A DNA stretch of 64,000 nucleotides. It comes from Merdimonas sp963929015 (GTDB lineage: Bacteria; Bacillota; Clostridia; Lachnospirales; Lachnospiraceae). Position numbers and translations under genes: made by a program. Positions 48,717 through 57,427 of this stretch are shown here, piece by piece. The stretch covers positions 1 through 64,000 of the forward strand of contig NZ_CAWVHE010000011.1 in NCBI RefSeq assembly GCF_963929015.1, read 5' to 3'. The notes under the pieces are model-generated. The model searched no databases. It was not told where the DNA came from and saw only the letters and a list, made by a program, of their open reading frames with translations. Positions within the stretch are counted from its first letter, which is position 1, and the number at the start of each line of letters is the position of its first letter.

Positions 48717-50024
48717 ATGATGAAAAAGGCAGTATTATATATCAATCAGTTTTTCGGCCAGATCGGCGGTGAAGAACAGGCTGGCATCGCGCCGGAACTT
48801 CACGAAGGCCAGGTAGGACCTGCCATGCAGTTTGCAAAAGATCTGGATGCAGAAATTACTTATACGATTATTTGCGGCGACAACTATATGGGAACCAATA
48901 CAGAGGCGGCGGTCAGCGAGATCCTTGGCATGCTGGAAGGAAAAGAAATGGACATTTTCCTGGCAGGACCGGCATTCCAGGCCGGACGTTACGGCGTGGC
49001 CTGCGGTACCATCTGTAAAGCAGTCAAAGAAAAATTCGGCGTTCCGGTAGTAACATCCATGAACGTAGAAAATCCGGGCGTGGAAATGTTTAAAAAGCAG
49101 ATGTATATCCTGGAAGGCGGCAACAGCGCTGCCAAGATGCGTAAAGATGTAAGCGCAATGGTAAAAGTTGCCAACAAGCTGTTAAACGGCGAGCCGGTAG
49201 GAAGCGCTGACGAGGAAGGATACTTTGCAAGAGGGATCCGCCGTCAGACCTGGCTGGCAGATGGAAAACCGGCATCCGAGCGTATGGTGGAAATGCTGGT
49301 AAAGAAGTTAAATGGAGAGCCGTTCCAGACGGAACTTCCGATTCCGAAGATTGACCGTGTACCCATCGCGGCAGCCATCAAAGACCTTTCCAAAGCGCGG
49401 ATCGCATTGGTTACCACCGGCGGTATTGTACCGGTGGATAATCCGGACCACATTCAGTCCGCATCCGCAACCCGCTGGGGACGTTACGACATTTCCAATA
49501 CAGAAGCGCTCAAAGGCGGAGAATACAAGACCATCCATGCGGGATTTGACCCGGCTGCGGCAGACGCAGATCCCAATGTCATTACTCCGATCGACGCACT
49601 GAAAGTGCTGGAAAAAGAGGGCGTATATGGAAGCCTGCATCCCTACTTCTATTCTACCGTAGGAACCGGTACTACAGAGGCAGAGGCACAGCGTATGGCA
49701 AAGGAAATCGTACCATATCTCCAGGACGACCATGTAGACGGCGTGATCCTGGTCTCCACCTGAGGTACCTGTACTCGTTGCGGTGCAACGATGGTAAAAG
49801 AAATCGAGCGGGCTGGTTTCCCGATCGTTCAGATGTGTAATCTGATCCCGGTAGCAAAGACGGTTGGATCCAACAGGATCGTTCCCACCATCTCCATCCC
49901 TTATCCTCTGGGAGATCCGGGCACACCAAAGGAAGAGCAGTGGAAGCTGCGTTATCACAGAACAAAAGTGGCTCTTGAGAGTCTTGCAACAGACATTACA
50001 GAACAGACAGTATTCCGTGTATAG
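48717..50024 (+). CDS. grdH: Betaine/sarcosine/glycine reductase component B, beta: selenoprotein with in-frame UGA
   Basis: 436 codons in one frame if the TGA at 49761-49763 is read as selenocysteine. The context VST-Sec-GTCTRCGATMVKEIERAG is the active-site motif of GrdB/GrdF/GrdH, and the frame continues 86 codons with family sequence (GSNRIVPTISIPYPLGDPG, then KWLRYHRTKVAL-like end) to a TAG at 50022. Component B cleaves the C-N bond and passes a carboxymethyl group to selenoprotein A (not in this window). A bacterial SECIS hairpin follows the UGA. The start is ATG 48717 or 48720 behind GGAGGTG. An unaware gene caller would stop at 49763. Confidence 0.92.
49761..49790 (+). promoter_or_regulatory. 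Selenocysteine UGA and bacterial SECIS hairpin
   Basis: TGA at 49761-49763, then 12 bases, then a perfect stem CGTTGC (49776-49781), loop GGT, GCAACG (49785-49790). The distance and the GGU loop match what SelB recognises in bacterial SECIS elements. The hairpin also codes for the conserved TRCGATM residues. Confidence 0.85.
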
Positions 50025-50031
50025 GAAAGTT

Positions 50032-50075
50032 AGGCGGACAGACGCGGAAAAACAGCGTCTGCCCGCCTTCTTTTT
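50032..50075 (+). terminator. Intra-operon terminator or attenuator
   Basis: AGGCGG plus CAGACGC pair with GCGTCTG plus CCGCCT (arms 50032-50046 and 50055-50068), then CTTTTT. It separates the reductase genes from the BCCT gene 30 bp later and may lower transporter expression. Confidence 0.8.
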
Positions 50076-50103
50076 CTGATAGGAAGAAAAGGAGAGAGAT
50101 TGT

Positions 50104-51672
50104 ATGGACAAGAAAAAAGCGGGGAACGCAGTATTTTATATTTCGCTGATCATTATCGCCATTATGGCAGTCTGGTCGGTAGTGTTTAATGAAAGTTTTA
50201 CGGTAGTATCCAACGCGGCATTTAACTTTCTGACGACAGATTTTGGCTGGCTGTATCTTCTGGCTATGATCGTATTTCTGGTATTCATTGCCTATGTGGC
50301 ATTTGGTCGGTTTGGAAAGATCCGTCTGGGCGGAGATGATTCCAGGCCGGAGTACAAGAACCTGACCTGGTTCGGTCTTCTGTTTGGCTGCGGTATGGGC
50401 GTCGGCCTGGTATTCTGGGGCGTGGCGGAACCGCTGACCCATTACCTGAACCCTACCGAAGGGATTGAAGGCGCGACACCTGCAGCTGCAGATTTTGCGA
50501 TGAAATCCTTCTTTACCCACTGGGGAATCCTCCCGTGGGCCAACTACGCAGTGATCGGACTTGCGCTTGCCTACTTTATGTTCCGCAAGAATAAAAAAGG
50601 TCTGATCAGCACCATCCTGGAGCCGTTGATCGGCGAGAAACTGGCAAACGGATGGCTTGGAAAACTGGTAGATATCCTGGCGGTATTTGCCACCGTAGCC
50701 GGCGTGGTAACCTCCCTGGGACTTGGAACCCTGCAGATCAACGCAGGACTGAACTATATGTTCGGGATCCCCACCAATCTGATGGTACAGATCATTATCA
50801 TTGTTATCGTATCCTTCCTGTACATCGGATCCGCAGTATCCGGTATTGAGAAGGGAATTAAGATCATTTCCGACACCAACCTGTATGTGGCGATCGGCCT
50901 GATGGTGGTGTGCTTTATCGTCGGACCGAAGATCGAAGTGCTGAACAGTTTCATCAATGGCCTGGGACAGTACATCGGCGACTTTATTCCGGACGCTATG
51001 TGGATCAATGCCTATGGCGATAACAGCTGGCTGGGAAGCTGGCGGCTGTTCTACTGGGCATGGTTCATTGCCTGGGCGCCGTTTGTAGGCGTATTTATCG
51101 CCCGTATCTCCAAGGGACGCACCATCCGGGAATTTGTTCTTGGCGTGGTTCTGGTGCCGGCCATCGCATCCTGCATCTGGGGCGCGATTTTCGGCAACCT
51201 GGGCATCAACCTGGCAGAGAAAGGCAAGATGGCGATCGAGACCTTACAGGAAGCCGTGGCAACTCCGGAAGTCGGACTTTTTGTAGTATTAAATGAATAT
51301 CCACTGGGATTACTGTTGTCGATTGTGGCGATCGTTTCCCTGTGTGCGTTCTTCATTACTTCGGCAAACTCCGGCGTGTATGTATTATCTATGCTGTCCA
51401 CAGACGGAGCCATCAATCCGCCGAATAGCCGGAAGATCCTCTGGGGTGTGATTCAGTCTATTATGGCAGTGGGACTTCTGATGGCAGGAGGCTTAAAGCC
51501 GCTGCAGACCATCTCCCTTGCAGCAGCGTTCCCATTCATTTTCATTATGTTTGGTGCGTGCGCGGCATTTATCAAAGCAATCCATGCAGACAAGGCGGTT
51601 AAGACGGATGAGTCAGAAGACAAGAAGATTCTGGACCAGACAGCGGCCGGAGGTGCTGCAGGAGCTGAATAG
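50104..51672 (+). CDS. BCCT-family betaine/choline/carnitine transporter
   Basis: A 522-residue protein with 12 predicted helices. Family marks: GLLFGCGMGVGLVFWGVAEP (helix 3), GLGTLQINAGLNYMFGIP, and RLFYWAWFIAWAPFVGVFIARISKGRTIREF. Only short cytosolic tails remain, so the osmosensing C-terminal domain of BetP is missing and nutrient uptake is more likely than osmoregulation. It imports glycine betaine or a similar amine for the adjoining reductase. Its last 65 bp overlap the next gene in another frame. Confidence 0.92.
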   Translation: MDKKKAGNAVFYISLIIIAIMAVWSVVFNESFTVVSNAAFNFLTTDFGWLYLLAMIVFLVFIAYVAFGRFGKIRLGGDDSRPEYKNLTWFGLLFGCGMGVGLVFWGVAEPLTHYLNPTEGIEGATPAAADFAMKSFFTHWGILPWANYAVIGLALAYFMFRKNKKGLISTILEPLIGEKLANGWLGKLVDILAVFATVAGVVTSLGLGTLQINAGLNYMFGIPTNLMVQIIIIVIVSFLYIGSAVSGIEKGIKIISDTNLYVAIGLMVVCFIVGPKIEVLNSFINGLGQYIGDFIPDAMWINAYGDNSWLGSWRLFYWAWFIAWAPFVGVFIARISKGRTIREFVLGVVLVPAIASCIWGAIFGNLGINLAEKGKMAIETLQEAVATPEVGLFVVLNEYPLGLLLSIVAIVSLCAFFITSANSGVYVLSMLSTDGAINPPNSRKILWGVIQSIMAVGLLMAGGLKPLQTISLAAAFPFIFIMFGACAAFIKAIHADKAVKTDESEDKKILDQTAAGGAAGAE

Positions 51673-52186
51673 TTCCGGCATCTACCGGGTAAAAAAAGAA
51701 TATATCGAAGAAAAAAATGGTTCGATCACCGATTATTATCTGGAACTCTACCGGTGGTATACCCGGACTGCAAGAAAGTATTTATCCATCCCTCCAGAAT
51801 GTGAGTATCCCATCTGGCTGTCGCCAAGTGAAGAATTCATGCTGCAGCCAGTGGAGGATACGGTGATCCTGACTCTGGATATTCCGGAAGGCAGTTACCT
51901 TGCCTGCAATATGGAAGGCTGGGGGTACCGGGTTAATTACTGGTACGTGCCGCTGGATGCAGAGGACGACAGGAAACACCGGGAAGAACTGAAGCGATAC
52001 GGGATTGCCTCGGAAGATGAACTGGTGACAGGCACTAAGGGGAATTTTTACCCGTCGCTGCGGCGTAAGATCACAGACAGCTGGGAGAGGATCTTTACAG
52101 AGCCTGCCAGAACGCCGGAAGATGCGGCGGCCACGGCCTGGGAAATCCGCAGGGAGTGGCTGAAGGGAGTCAGATACTATGAGTGA
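51608..52186 (+). CDS. DUF3841 protein, copy 1 (overlaps the transporter gene)
   Basis: 192 residues from ATG 51608. The start RRFWTRQRPEVLQELNSSGI, then RVKKEYIEEKNGSITDYYLE, YPIWLSPSEE and MLQPVEDTVILTLDIPEG, and a C-terminal EIRREWLKGVR fit DUF3841. Family sequence begins at WTRQ, inside the BCCT reading frame, so a true 65 bp out-of-frame overlap seems real. No catalytic motif is recognisable. Position implies a link with betaine metabolism or with stress on the same transcript. Confidence 0.75.
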   Translation: MSQKTRRFWTRQRPEVLQELNSSGIYRVKKEYIEEKNGSITDYYLELYRWYTRTARKYLSIPPECEYPIWLSPSEEFMLQPVEDTVILTLDIPEGSYLACNMEGWGYRVNYWYVPLDAEDDRKHREELKRYGIASEDELVTGTKGNFYPSLRRKITDSWERIFTEPARTPEDAAATAWEIRREWLKGVRYYE

Positions 52187-52742
52187 CGAATGCAAAGTGA
52201 TGTATACCGCGCAGGCGGATCTTGTGCTGGAAACACTGGCCAGAGACGGTGTTTATTATGTGAAAAAAAGTTATGTACAGCAGAAATACCAGGAAACGGC
52301 ATGGATCTTTCGTGAGGCATACGATTTTTTTATCAGGAATGCATCGGAAATAGTTGCAATGCCTCCGGAAGCGGAATCCCCGGTATGGCTTTACAAAGAT
52401 CCATTGTGGGCAAAGCCGGAAGCCGGTACGCACCGCCTGCAGTTATGGATACCCAGGGAAGAACTCCTGCTGTTCGACCGCAGAAAATGGAATCAGATCC
52501 TGAATCTGTCCTACATGGGGGCAGAAGAGGAAGTACGGGAGTTTGAAGAACGCTTAAGAAGGCAGGGCGTTATGGATTCCACGGATGTATTTTCCAAACC
52601 TTACTATCCCCAGATGAAGGCGGAGATCCAAAAGAGCTGGAGGCGGCTCTTTGAAGAGATCCCTGAGGAAGGAATGGAAGCAAAGAATATCCAGGGCGCC
52701 GTATGGCGCCTGAAGCAGGAGTGGATCCTGGGGATAGAATAA
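52179..52742 (+). CDS. DUF3841 protein, copy 2
   Basis: 187 residues, starting 8 bp before the end of copy 1. Same architecture: YTAQADLVLETLARDGVYYV, then KKSYVQQKYQETAWIFREAY, ESPVWLYKDP, HRLQLWIPREELLLFD and AVWRLKQEWILGIE. The two copies differ strongly, so the duplication is old or they came together as a pair. DUF3841 has no known function. A terminator follows. Confidence 0.8.
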   Translation: MSDECKVMYTAQADLVLETLARDGVYYVKKSYVQQKYQETAWIFREAYDFFIRNASEIVAMPPEAESPVWLYKDPLWAKPEAGTHRLQLWIPREELLLFDRRKWNQILNLSYMGAEEEVREFEERLRRQGVMDSTDVFSKPYYPQMKAEIQKSWRRLFEEIPEEGMEAKNIQGAVWRLKQEWILGIE

Positions 52743-52779
52743 AGGATAACGAAAACATATTTACATTACCCCTTTCTTT

Positions 52780-52814
52780 GGCGGTGTCGCGATGATTCGC
52801 GGCATCGCCTTTTT
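52780..52814 (+). terminator. Terminator after the DUF3841 pair
   Basis: GGCGGTGTCGCG pairs with CGCGGCATCGCC around ATGATT (52780-52809), then TTTTT. Confidence 0.85.
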
Positions 52815-52875
52815 CTGCATAGACAACCGTACCCTTTTTTCGTATAATGAAGCCAGAAAGGAAAAGGAGGCCGTT

Positions 52876-53556
52876 ATGCAATCCAAAGCAAAGATCGTAA
52901 TCGCTGATGATGAAAAGGAGATCCGGGATGTGGTGTCCATGCTGCTTACCGGGGAAGGCTATGAGGTGGCCGCGGCTGCGGACGGCCGGGAAGCCCTGGA
53001 GCTTGCAGACCCTTCCGTGGATCTGTATATCCTGGATGTAAATATGCCGGAGATGACAGGGTTTGCTGCAGCAGCCGAGATCCGGAAGACCTGCTATGCG
53101 CCGATCCTGTTTTTGACGGCTTATTCCGGGGAATCTGACAAGATGATGGGATTTTCCGCAGGCGGGGACGACTATCTGGTTAAGCCCTTTTCCAATGTGG
53201 AGCTTCTGCTTCGGGTGCGGGCCCATCTGCGGCGGGTGAAGGAATACGCGCCGGCGGACGGGCATACGATCCTTTACAAGGATCTCACGCTGGATCTTCG
53301 CAGCCAGTCTGTCAGAAAGGGAAATGAGCTGATCGTTCTTACCTATACAGAATATCAGATCCTGAAGCTGTTCCTGGAACACCGGGGCAAGATCTTCTCC
53401 ATGGAAAATATTTACCAGAGCGTCTGGGAAGACGAGCCGGTAGGGGACGGATCCATCATGACACATATCAAAAACCTTCGCAAAAAATTGAAGGACGATT
53501 CCAGAAACCCGCAGTATATCAAGACGGCCTGGGGAAAGGGATACTATGTGGAGTAA
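52876..53556 (+). CDS. OmpR-family response regulator
   Basis: 226 residues from ATG 52876 behind AAAGGAGG. Receiver domain with acidic pocket DDE (about 13-15), phosphoacceptor Asp in YILDVNMPEMTG (about 55), Thr in FLTAYSG and Lys in YLVKPFSN. Winged-helix effector domain (about 130-226; LTYTEYQILKLFLEHRGKIFS, MTHIKNLRKKLKDD). Overlaps the kinase gene by 11 bp. VanR-like group. Direct TTCTTCAGAA boxes lie just beyond the kinase gene and are its likely target. Confidence 0.93.
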   Translation: MQSKAKIVIADDEKEIRDVVSMLLTGEGYEVAAAADGREALELADPSVDLYILDVNMPEMTGFAAAAEIRKTCYAPILFLTAYSGESDKMMGFSAGGDDYLVKPFSNVELLLRVRAHLRRVKEYAPADGHTILYKDLTLDLRSQSVRKGNELIVLTYTEYQILKLFLEHRGKIFSMENIYQSVWEDEPVGDGSIMTHIKNLRKKLKDDSRNPQYIKTAWGKGYYVE

Positions 53557-54658
53557 AAAGATCAAAGGGAAAAAACTGGCAGTACAGATCCTGGAATATC
53601 TGCTGATCAGCGTGCTGGTCTCCGGTTTTGTATTTTGCTTTCTCTATTATCTGTCCGGCACACTGGCGGAAAACTATTTTGTCTACCGGGGCATGGAACT
53701 TACCCGGGTGCAGGAGCGGGTGCTGGCTGTATGGAGGAGCAGCATCTGCGCCTTTGGCGCCCTGGCGGTATTCGTGGTGCTTTTCCTCTTTATGCTGGGG
53801 CAGAGGCTCTCCTATCTGATCCGGATCATCCGGGGCGTGGAACGGTTGCGGGAGCAGGAAGAGACAGAAGGAAAAGACGGGAAGACAATCCAGACGGAGA
53901 TCCCGCTGGAGGGAAACGATGAACTTGCCGAGCTTGCTGGAGCCATTAATTATCTGTCGGCGGCCAGGCGGGAACTGGATATGCGGAAGCGGCGGATGCA
54001 GGAAGAAAAAGAGGCCTGGATCCGGTCTTTGTCCCACGATATCCGTACGCCTCTTACTTCCATGCTTTCCTATTCGGAGCTGGTCCTTTCCAGAGAGGAG
54101 ACAGACCGGGAGGAACTTTTCCGGGCGCTGGTGCTGACCCGTGAAAAGGCCAGACAGATCAAGGAACTGACGGATCAGCTGATGGAAGGAGAGCGGCAGA
54201 AAGAAGAGCCGGCAGAGGACCTGGGACTTCTCTTTGCCCAGCTTGCCCAGGAGTGGGAAGCGGTGCTGGAAGAGCGGTTTGCCGTCCAGACAGAGGTGTC
54301 CGGACTTGCGGGGGCGTCCGGGATGGCGGACATTGATTCTCTGCAAAGGGTCTGGGACAACCTGATCTCCAATGTGGAGAAATATGCAGATCCGGACCAA
54401 CCGGTTACGCTGAAAATAGAACGAGGGCCGGATGAGGCGGAGCGCGGCGGCGTCCGTGCAGTGATCACGCAGAAAAATGCAGTCCGAAAGGATGATTTCT
54501 ATAAAGAAAGTTATGGCATTGGTCTCAAAAATATCCGGCGGATCGTCAGCCGGTATCAGGGCGAGGCCGAAGTGACAGAGGACGAGGAATCTTTTCAGAT
54601 CCGGATCCGGCTGTATTTTCCGCCCCTTCTTCAGAATTCTTCAGAAATACCTTCGTAA
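53546..54658 (+). CDS. Membrane sensor histidine kinase (VanS-like)
   Basis: 370 residues. Two membrane helices (about 14-38 and 66-88) around a short extracellular loop, a HAMP-like stretch, the H-box SLSHDIRTPLTSML (His about 159), N-box WDNLISNVEKYAD and a G2-like YGIGLKNIRRIVSRYQG. The usual DxGxG (G1) strand is replaced by ITQKNAVRKDDFYKES, a degenerate form common in this VanS-like subgroup. The short extracellular loop suggests sensing within the membrane, as in envelope-stress kinases. Confidence 0.9.
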   Translation: MWSKKIKGKKLAVQILEYLLISVLVSGFVFCFLYYLSGTLAENYFVYRGMELTRVQERVLAVWRSSICAFGALAVFVVLFLFMLGQRLSYLIRIIRGVERLREQEETEGKDGKTIQTEIPLEGNDELAELAGAINYLSAARRELDMRKRRMQEEKEAWIRSLSHDIRTPLTSMLSYSELVLSREETDREELFRALVLTREKARQIKELTDQLMEGERQKEEPAEDLGLLFAQLAQEWEAVLEERFAVQTEVSGLAGASGMADIDSLQRVWDNLISNVEKYADPDQPVTLKIERGPDEAERGGVRAVITQKNAVRKDDFYKESYGIGLKNIRRIVSRYQGEAEVTEDEESFQIRIRLYFPPLLQNSSEIPS

Positions 54659-54669
54659 TTTCTTCAGAA
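54627..54669 (+). promoter_or_regulatory. Tandem TTCTTCAGAA boxes, probable response-regulator site
   Basis: Exact copies of TTCTTCAGAA at 54627-54636, 54637-54646 and 54660-54669. The first two abut with a 10 bp period (one helical turn); the third is 23 bp from the second. They span the end of the kinase gene and lie about 70-110 bp ahead of the next start codon. Confidence 0.65.
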
Positions 54670-54735
54670 CCTTCTGCTATCATGCAGTTGTAAACAACAA
54701 GAAAGATTGATGTGAAGAAGAAAAGGAGAAGAACT

Positions 54736-55068
54736 ATGGGAATCGGCGGAATTATGATTTTATTTGTAATCTTGTGTGCAGTCAGCATTCTGGGAGCAGT
54801 TTTGCTCCTGCTTGCAAAAAGCGAGCGGGGAAAAAGCATCGCATTATACCTGCTTAGCATCTGGGGAATGGCCATTGCGGTCATCAGCGCTACCAGTCTC
54901 CCCAGAAATGAAGTGGGGCAGCAGATCATTGCCTGGGGCTTTGGATTCCTGGCGGTGGCGGCGGTCATCCTGCACATTCGGGCAGGATCAAAGGGGATGC
55001 GGTACGCGTCCTGCTGTCTGGCGGTGCTGTCCTGCCTTGGCGGGATCCTGAAATTATTTTTTATCTAA
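54736..55068 (+). CDS. Small three- to four-helix membrane protein, probable target of the two-component system
   Basis: 110 residues from ATG 54736 behind AAAGGAG. Hydrophobic helices at about 3-26, 35-52, 58-80 and 86-108, with almost no soluble parts. No family recognised. Its promoter region carries the TTCTTCAGAA boxes, which suggests induction by the adjoining response regulator, as with small envelope-stress proteins. Confidence 0.7.
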   Translation: MGIGGIMILFVILCAVSILGAVLLLLAKSERGKSIALYLLSIWGMAIAVISATSLPRNEVGQQIIAWGFGFLAVAAVILHIRAGSKGMRYASCCLAVLSCLGGILKLFFI

Positions 55069-55083
55069 AGAAAGCGGGAGACT

Positions 55084-55695
55084 ATGGCGAAAATCGTATT
55101 TATGGGAGACAGTATCACAGACTCCTTCCACAAATTTCATGTGGACGAAGCAGGGCTAGGGAACGGCTATGTGGCTCTGATCGCAGAGCGGTTAAGAGAG
55201 AGGGGAAGGGCGGATTTCATCCGCAACTCCGGGCATGACGGGTTCACCGTGTCGGGGCTGTTGCGGCTGTTCGAGTACGACTGCCTTCAGTTTCATCCGG
55301 ATCTGGTGACAGTGCAGATCGGAAGCAACGACGCGGCAGTGGAGATGAATACCGGGAAAACCATAGAAGAGCAGGAGTTTGCCGAAAACTACCGGAAGCT
55401 TCTTGGCCGGATCCGGGAGGAGACCGGTGCGAAGATCCTGTGTCTGGGACCCTTTATCTTCCCCCATCCGCTGGAGTACGCCAACTGGATCCCTGTGATC
55501 CAGAAGATAGAAGCGCTGGAGCGGCAGATTGCGGCGGAAGAAGGGGCGGTGTTCCAGCCTCTTCATGACCGGCTGAACCAGGCGGCGAAGGAACAAGGCT
55601 ACGAGGCCATCACCGTGGACGGAACCCATCTTACTCGGGAAGGGGCGAAGATCATGGCCGATGCCTGGCTTGAGGCGGCGGAAGGGATCTATTGA
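55084..55695 (+). CDS. SGNH/GDSL-type hydrolase
   Basis: 203 residues. Block I FMGDSITDS (catalytic Ser), block III VQIGSNDAAVE (Gly-x-Asn-Asp oxyanion residues) and block V DGTHLTREGAKIMADAWL (Asp-His pair) are all present. No signal peptide, so intracellular. Such enzymes deacylate esters, lysophospholipids or sugar acetates. 15 bp after the membrane-protein gene, so possibly co-transcribed. Confidence 0.9.
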   Translation: MAKIVFMGDSITDSFHKFHVDEAGLGNGYVALIAERLRERGRADFIRNSGHDGFTVSGLLRLFEYDCLQFHPDLVTVQIGSNDAAVEMNTGKTIEEQEFAENYRKLLGRIREETGAKILCLGPFIFPHPLEYANWIPVIQKIEALERQIAAEEGAVFQPLHDRLNQAAKEQGYEAITVDGTHLTREGAKIMADAWLEAAEGIY

Positions 55696-55758
55696 CAGCC
55701 CGGGGCGTGGGTGGTAAGGTTAGGACAGAAATCATTTCATGCACAGGAGGGAAAACAG

Positions 55759-55980
55759 ATGCCACATATCAGTGTAAAATTGTATCCGGGAAGAAGCCAG
55801 GAGATGAAAGAGAACCTGGCTCACAAACTGCAGGAGTGCCTGGCCAGCGAGTCCGGCTGCTGGAGCAACGACGATATCTCCGTCTCTTTTGAAGAGATCG
55901 GACCGGAGGGCTTCGAGGAAACCGTGAAAAACGCCATGAAGCCGGAGGAGATGATCCTGACCTCCAAGTTTGTTCACTAG
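55759..55980 (+). CDS. Tautomerase-like small protein
   Basis: 73 residues from ATG 55759 behind CAGGAGG. PHISVKLYPGRSQEMKENLAHKLQECLA resembles the start of 4-oxalocrotonate tautomerase proteins, whose Pro after the initiator Met is the catalytic base; it is present here. The C-terminal DDISVSFEEIGPEGF fits the second strand. Substrate unknown. Usually acts as a hexamer or trimer in the cytosol. Confidence 0.8.
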   Translation: MPHISVKLYPGRSQEMKENLAHKLQECLASESGCWSNDDISVSFEEIGPEGFEETVKNAMKPEEMILTSKFVH

Positions 55981-56006
55981 AAAAGCAGAAGAAATGAAGG
56001 AAAAGG

Positions 56007-56041
56007 CCGGCGGGAGTGAAAGCATTCCCGCCGGTTTTTTT
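56007..56041 (+). terminator. Rho-independent terminator
   Basis: CCGGCGGGA (56007-56015) with TCCCGCCGG (56026-56034), then TTTTTTT. Confidence 0.9.
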
Positions 56042-56097
56042 GGATTGGCTCATGGTGTCAGGAATGGTTAAAATTTTGTAAAAAGGATTGACTTTTC

Positions 56098-56126
56098 TTT
56101 TTGGCGGAGATATTATGATGATATCA
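56098..56126 (+). promoter_or_regulatory. Promoter of the SPFH operon
   Basis: TTGACT (56098-56103), 17 bp spacer, TATTAT (56121-56126). Just downstream GATATCA-AAA-TGATATC (about 56129-56145) is a 7 bp inverted repeat over the start point and could be an operator. Confidence 0.65.
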
Positions 56127-56162
56127 AAATGATATCAGATTCGCAGAGAGAGGAGAATCGTT

Positions 56163-57152
56163 ATGAAGAAAGAACAAGTACAAGAGAAGATTTTACATCC
56201 GGCCAACGGCTACCTGATGCTCCTTTTAGGGATATTGCTTCTGATCGCAGGGATCGGAGCAGGAGTTGCAGGATCTGTGATCGGCGGCATGGAGGAAAAC
56301 GGCGCCCTGATCGGCATCAGCATCACCGTCTGTGTCATCCTGGTCATTTTAGGTGTGATCCTGTTGTGCGGGCTGAAGGTGCTGAACCCCAACGAAGCCT
56401 ATGTGCTGACTCTGTTTGGTAATTATTACGGAACCATCAAAAAAGAAGGCTTCTTCTGGGTGAATCCTTTCTGTTCCGCCATTAATCCCACCGTCAAGGC
56501 AGTGCCGGTAGCGACCGGAAGTGTGGAAGGACGCATTACCACCGCAGGCGTATCCGCCGGCGGAAAGAAAGTGTCCCTGCGGATGATGACCCTGGACAAC
56601 AAAAAGCAGAAGGTCAACGATCTGCTGGGCAATCCGGTGGAGATCGGAGCCGTGGTGATCTGGCGGGTGGTAGATCCTACCAAAGCTGTGATCAATGTGG
56701 AAAATTACAAGAACTATCTGTCCATCCAGTGCGACGCCATCATCCGGAATACGGCCAGACAGTATCCCTACGATACCAATGAGGGCGGCGATGAAAAATC
56801 CCTGCGGGGCAGCAGCCAGGAGATTGCGGACATCATGAGCCAGGAGCTGCAGAAGAAGACGGAAGACGCCGGCATCCAGATCGAGGAAGTGCGGATCACC
56901 CACCTTGCGTACGCACCGGAGATCGCATCCGCTATGCTGCAGCGGCAGCAGGCGGCCGCCATCATCGACGCCCGGCAGAAGATCGTGGAAGGCGCCGTGG
57001 GCATGGTGGAAATGGCGCTTCACAAATTAAATGAAAATGATATCGTAGATCTGGACGAAGAGCGCAAAGCCGCTATGGTCAGCAACCTTCTGGTAGTGCT
57101 GTGCGGCAATAAAGAAGCGCAGCCCATCGTCAACAGCGGAAGCCTGTACTAG
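56163..57152 (+). CDS. SPFH/Band-7 (stomatin/flotillin-like) membrane protein
   Basis: 329 residues with two N-terminal helices (about 17-43 and 48-72), then an SPFH domain: LNPNEAYVLTLFGNYYGTIKKEGFFWVNPF, PVEIGAVVIWRVVDPTKAV, and a helical extension with EVRITHLAYAPEIASAMLQRQQAAAIIDARQKIVEGAVGMV. These proteins form oligomeric membrane scaffolds. It is followed by a ribbon-helix-helix protein and a second membrane protein. Confidence 0.92.
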   Translation: MKKEQVQEKILHPANGYLMLLLGILLLIAGIGAGVAGSVIGGMEENGALIGISITVCVILVILGVILLCGLKVLNPNEAYVLTLFGNYYGTIKKEGFFWVNPFCSAINPTVKAVPVATGSVEGRITTAGVSAGGKKVSLRMMTLDNKKQKVNDLLGNPVEIGAVVIWRVVDPTKAVINVENYKNYLSIQCDAIIRNTARQYPYDTNEGGDEKSLRGSSQEIADIMSQELQKKTEDAGIQIEEVRITHLAYAPEIASAMLQRQQAAAIIDARQKIVEGAVGMVEMALHKLNENDIVDLDEERKAAMVSNLLVVLCGNKEAQPIVNSGSLY

Positions 57153-57234
57153 GAAAGCGGAGTCTTGAATGAAAGGCAGGAAAACCGTAAGATAGTAAGT
57201 ATAGAACGGAAACGGAAGGGGGACTGTTTGGGAA

Positions 57235-57423
57235 ATGGAAGAAAAGAATACCGATAAATCCAAAGCAAAAAAACAAGTGCCCCTTCGTCTGTCCAAAAAA
57301 CTGTACGACGAAATCGCCCAGTGGGCGGAGGATGATTTCCGCTCCATGAACGGACAGATCGAATACCTGCTGACGGAGTGCGTCAAGCGCCGGAAGGGGA
57401 AGAAAGATTCGCAGGAGGAGTAA
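57235..57423 (+). CDS. Ribbon-helix-helix (Arc-like) DNA-binding protein
   Basis: 62 residues. KKQVPLRLSKKLYDEIAQWAEDDFRSMNGQIEYLLTECVKRR is a complete Arc/MetJ-type ribbon-helix-helix domain with basic tails. The PLRL strand enters the major groove. Such proteins are often found right after SPFH genes in Firmicutes and probably autoregulate; the inverted repeat near 56129 is one candidate. Ribosome site GGAAGGGGG. Confidence 0.85.
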   Translation: MEEKNTDKSKAKKQVPLRLSKKLYDEIAQWAEDDFRSMNGQIEYLLTECVKRRKGKKDSQEE

Positions 57424-57427
57424 GAAG

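Noticed and set aside
49791..50024. Separate short gene downstream of grdH
   Set aside because: Same frame as grdH, no ribosome site; it is the part after the selenocysteine codon.
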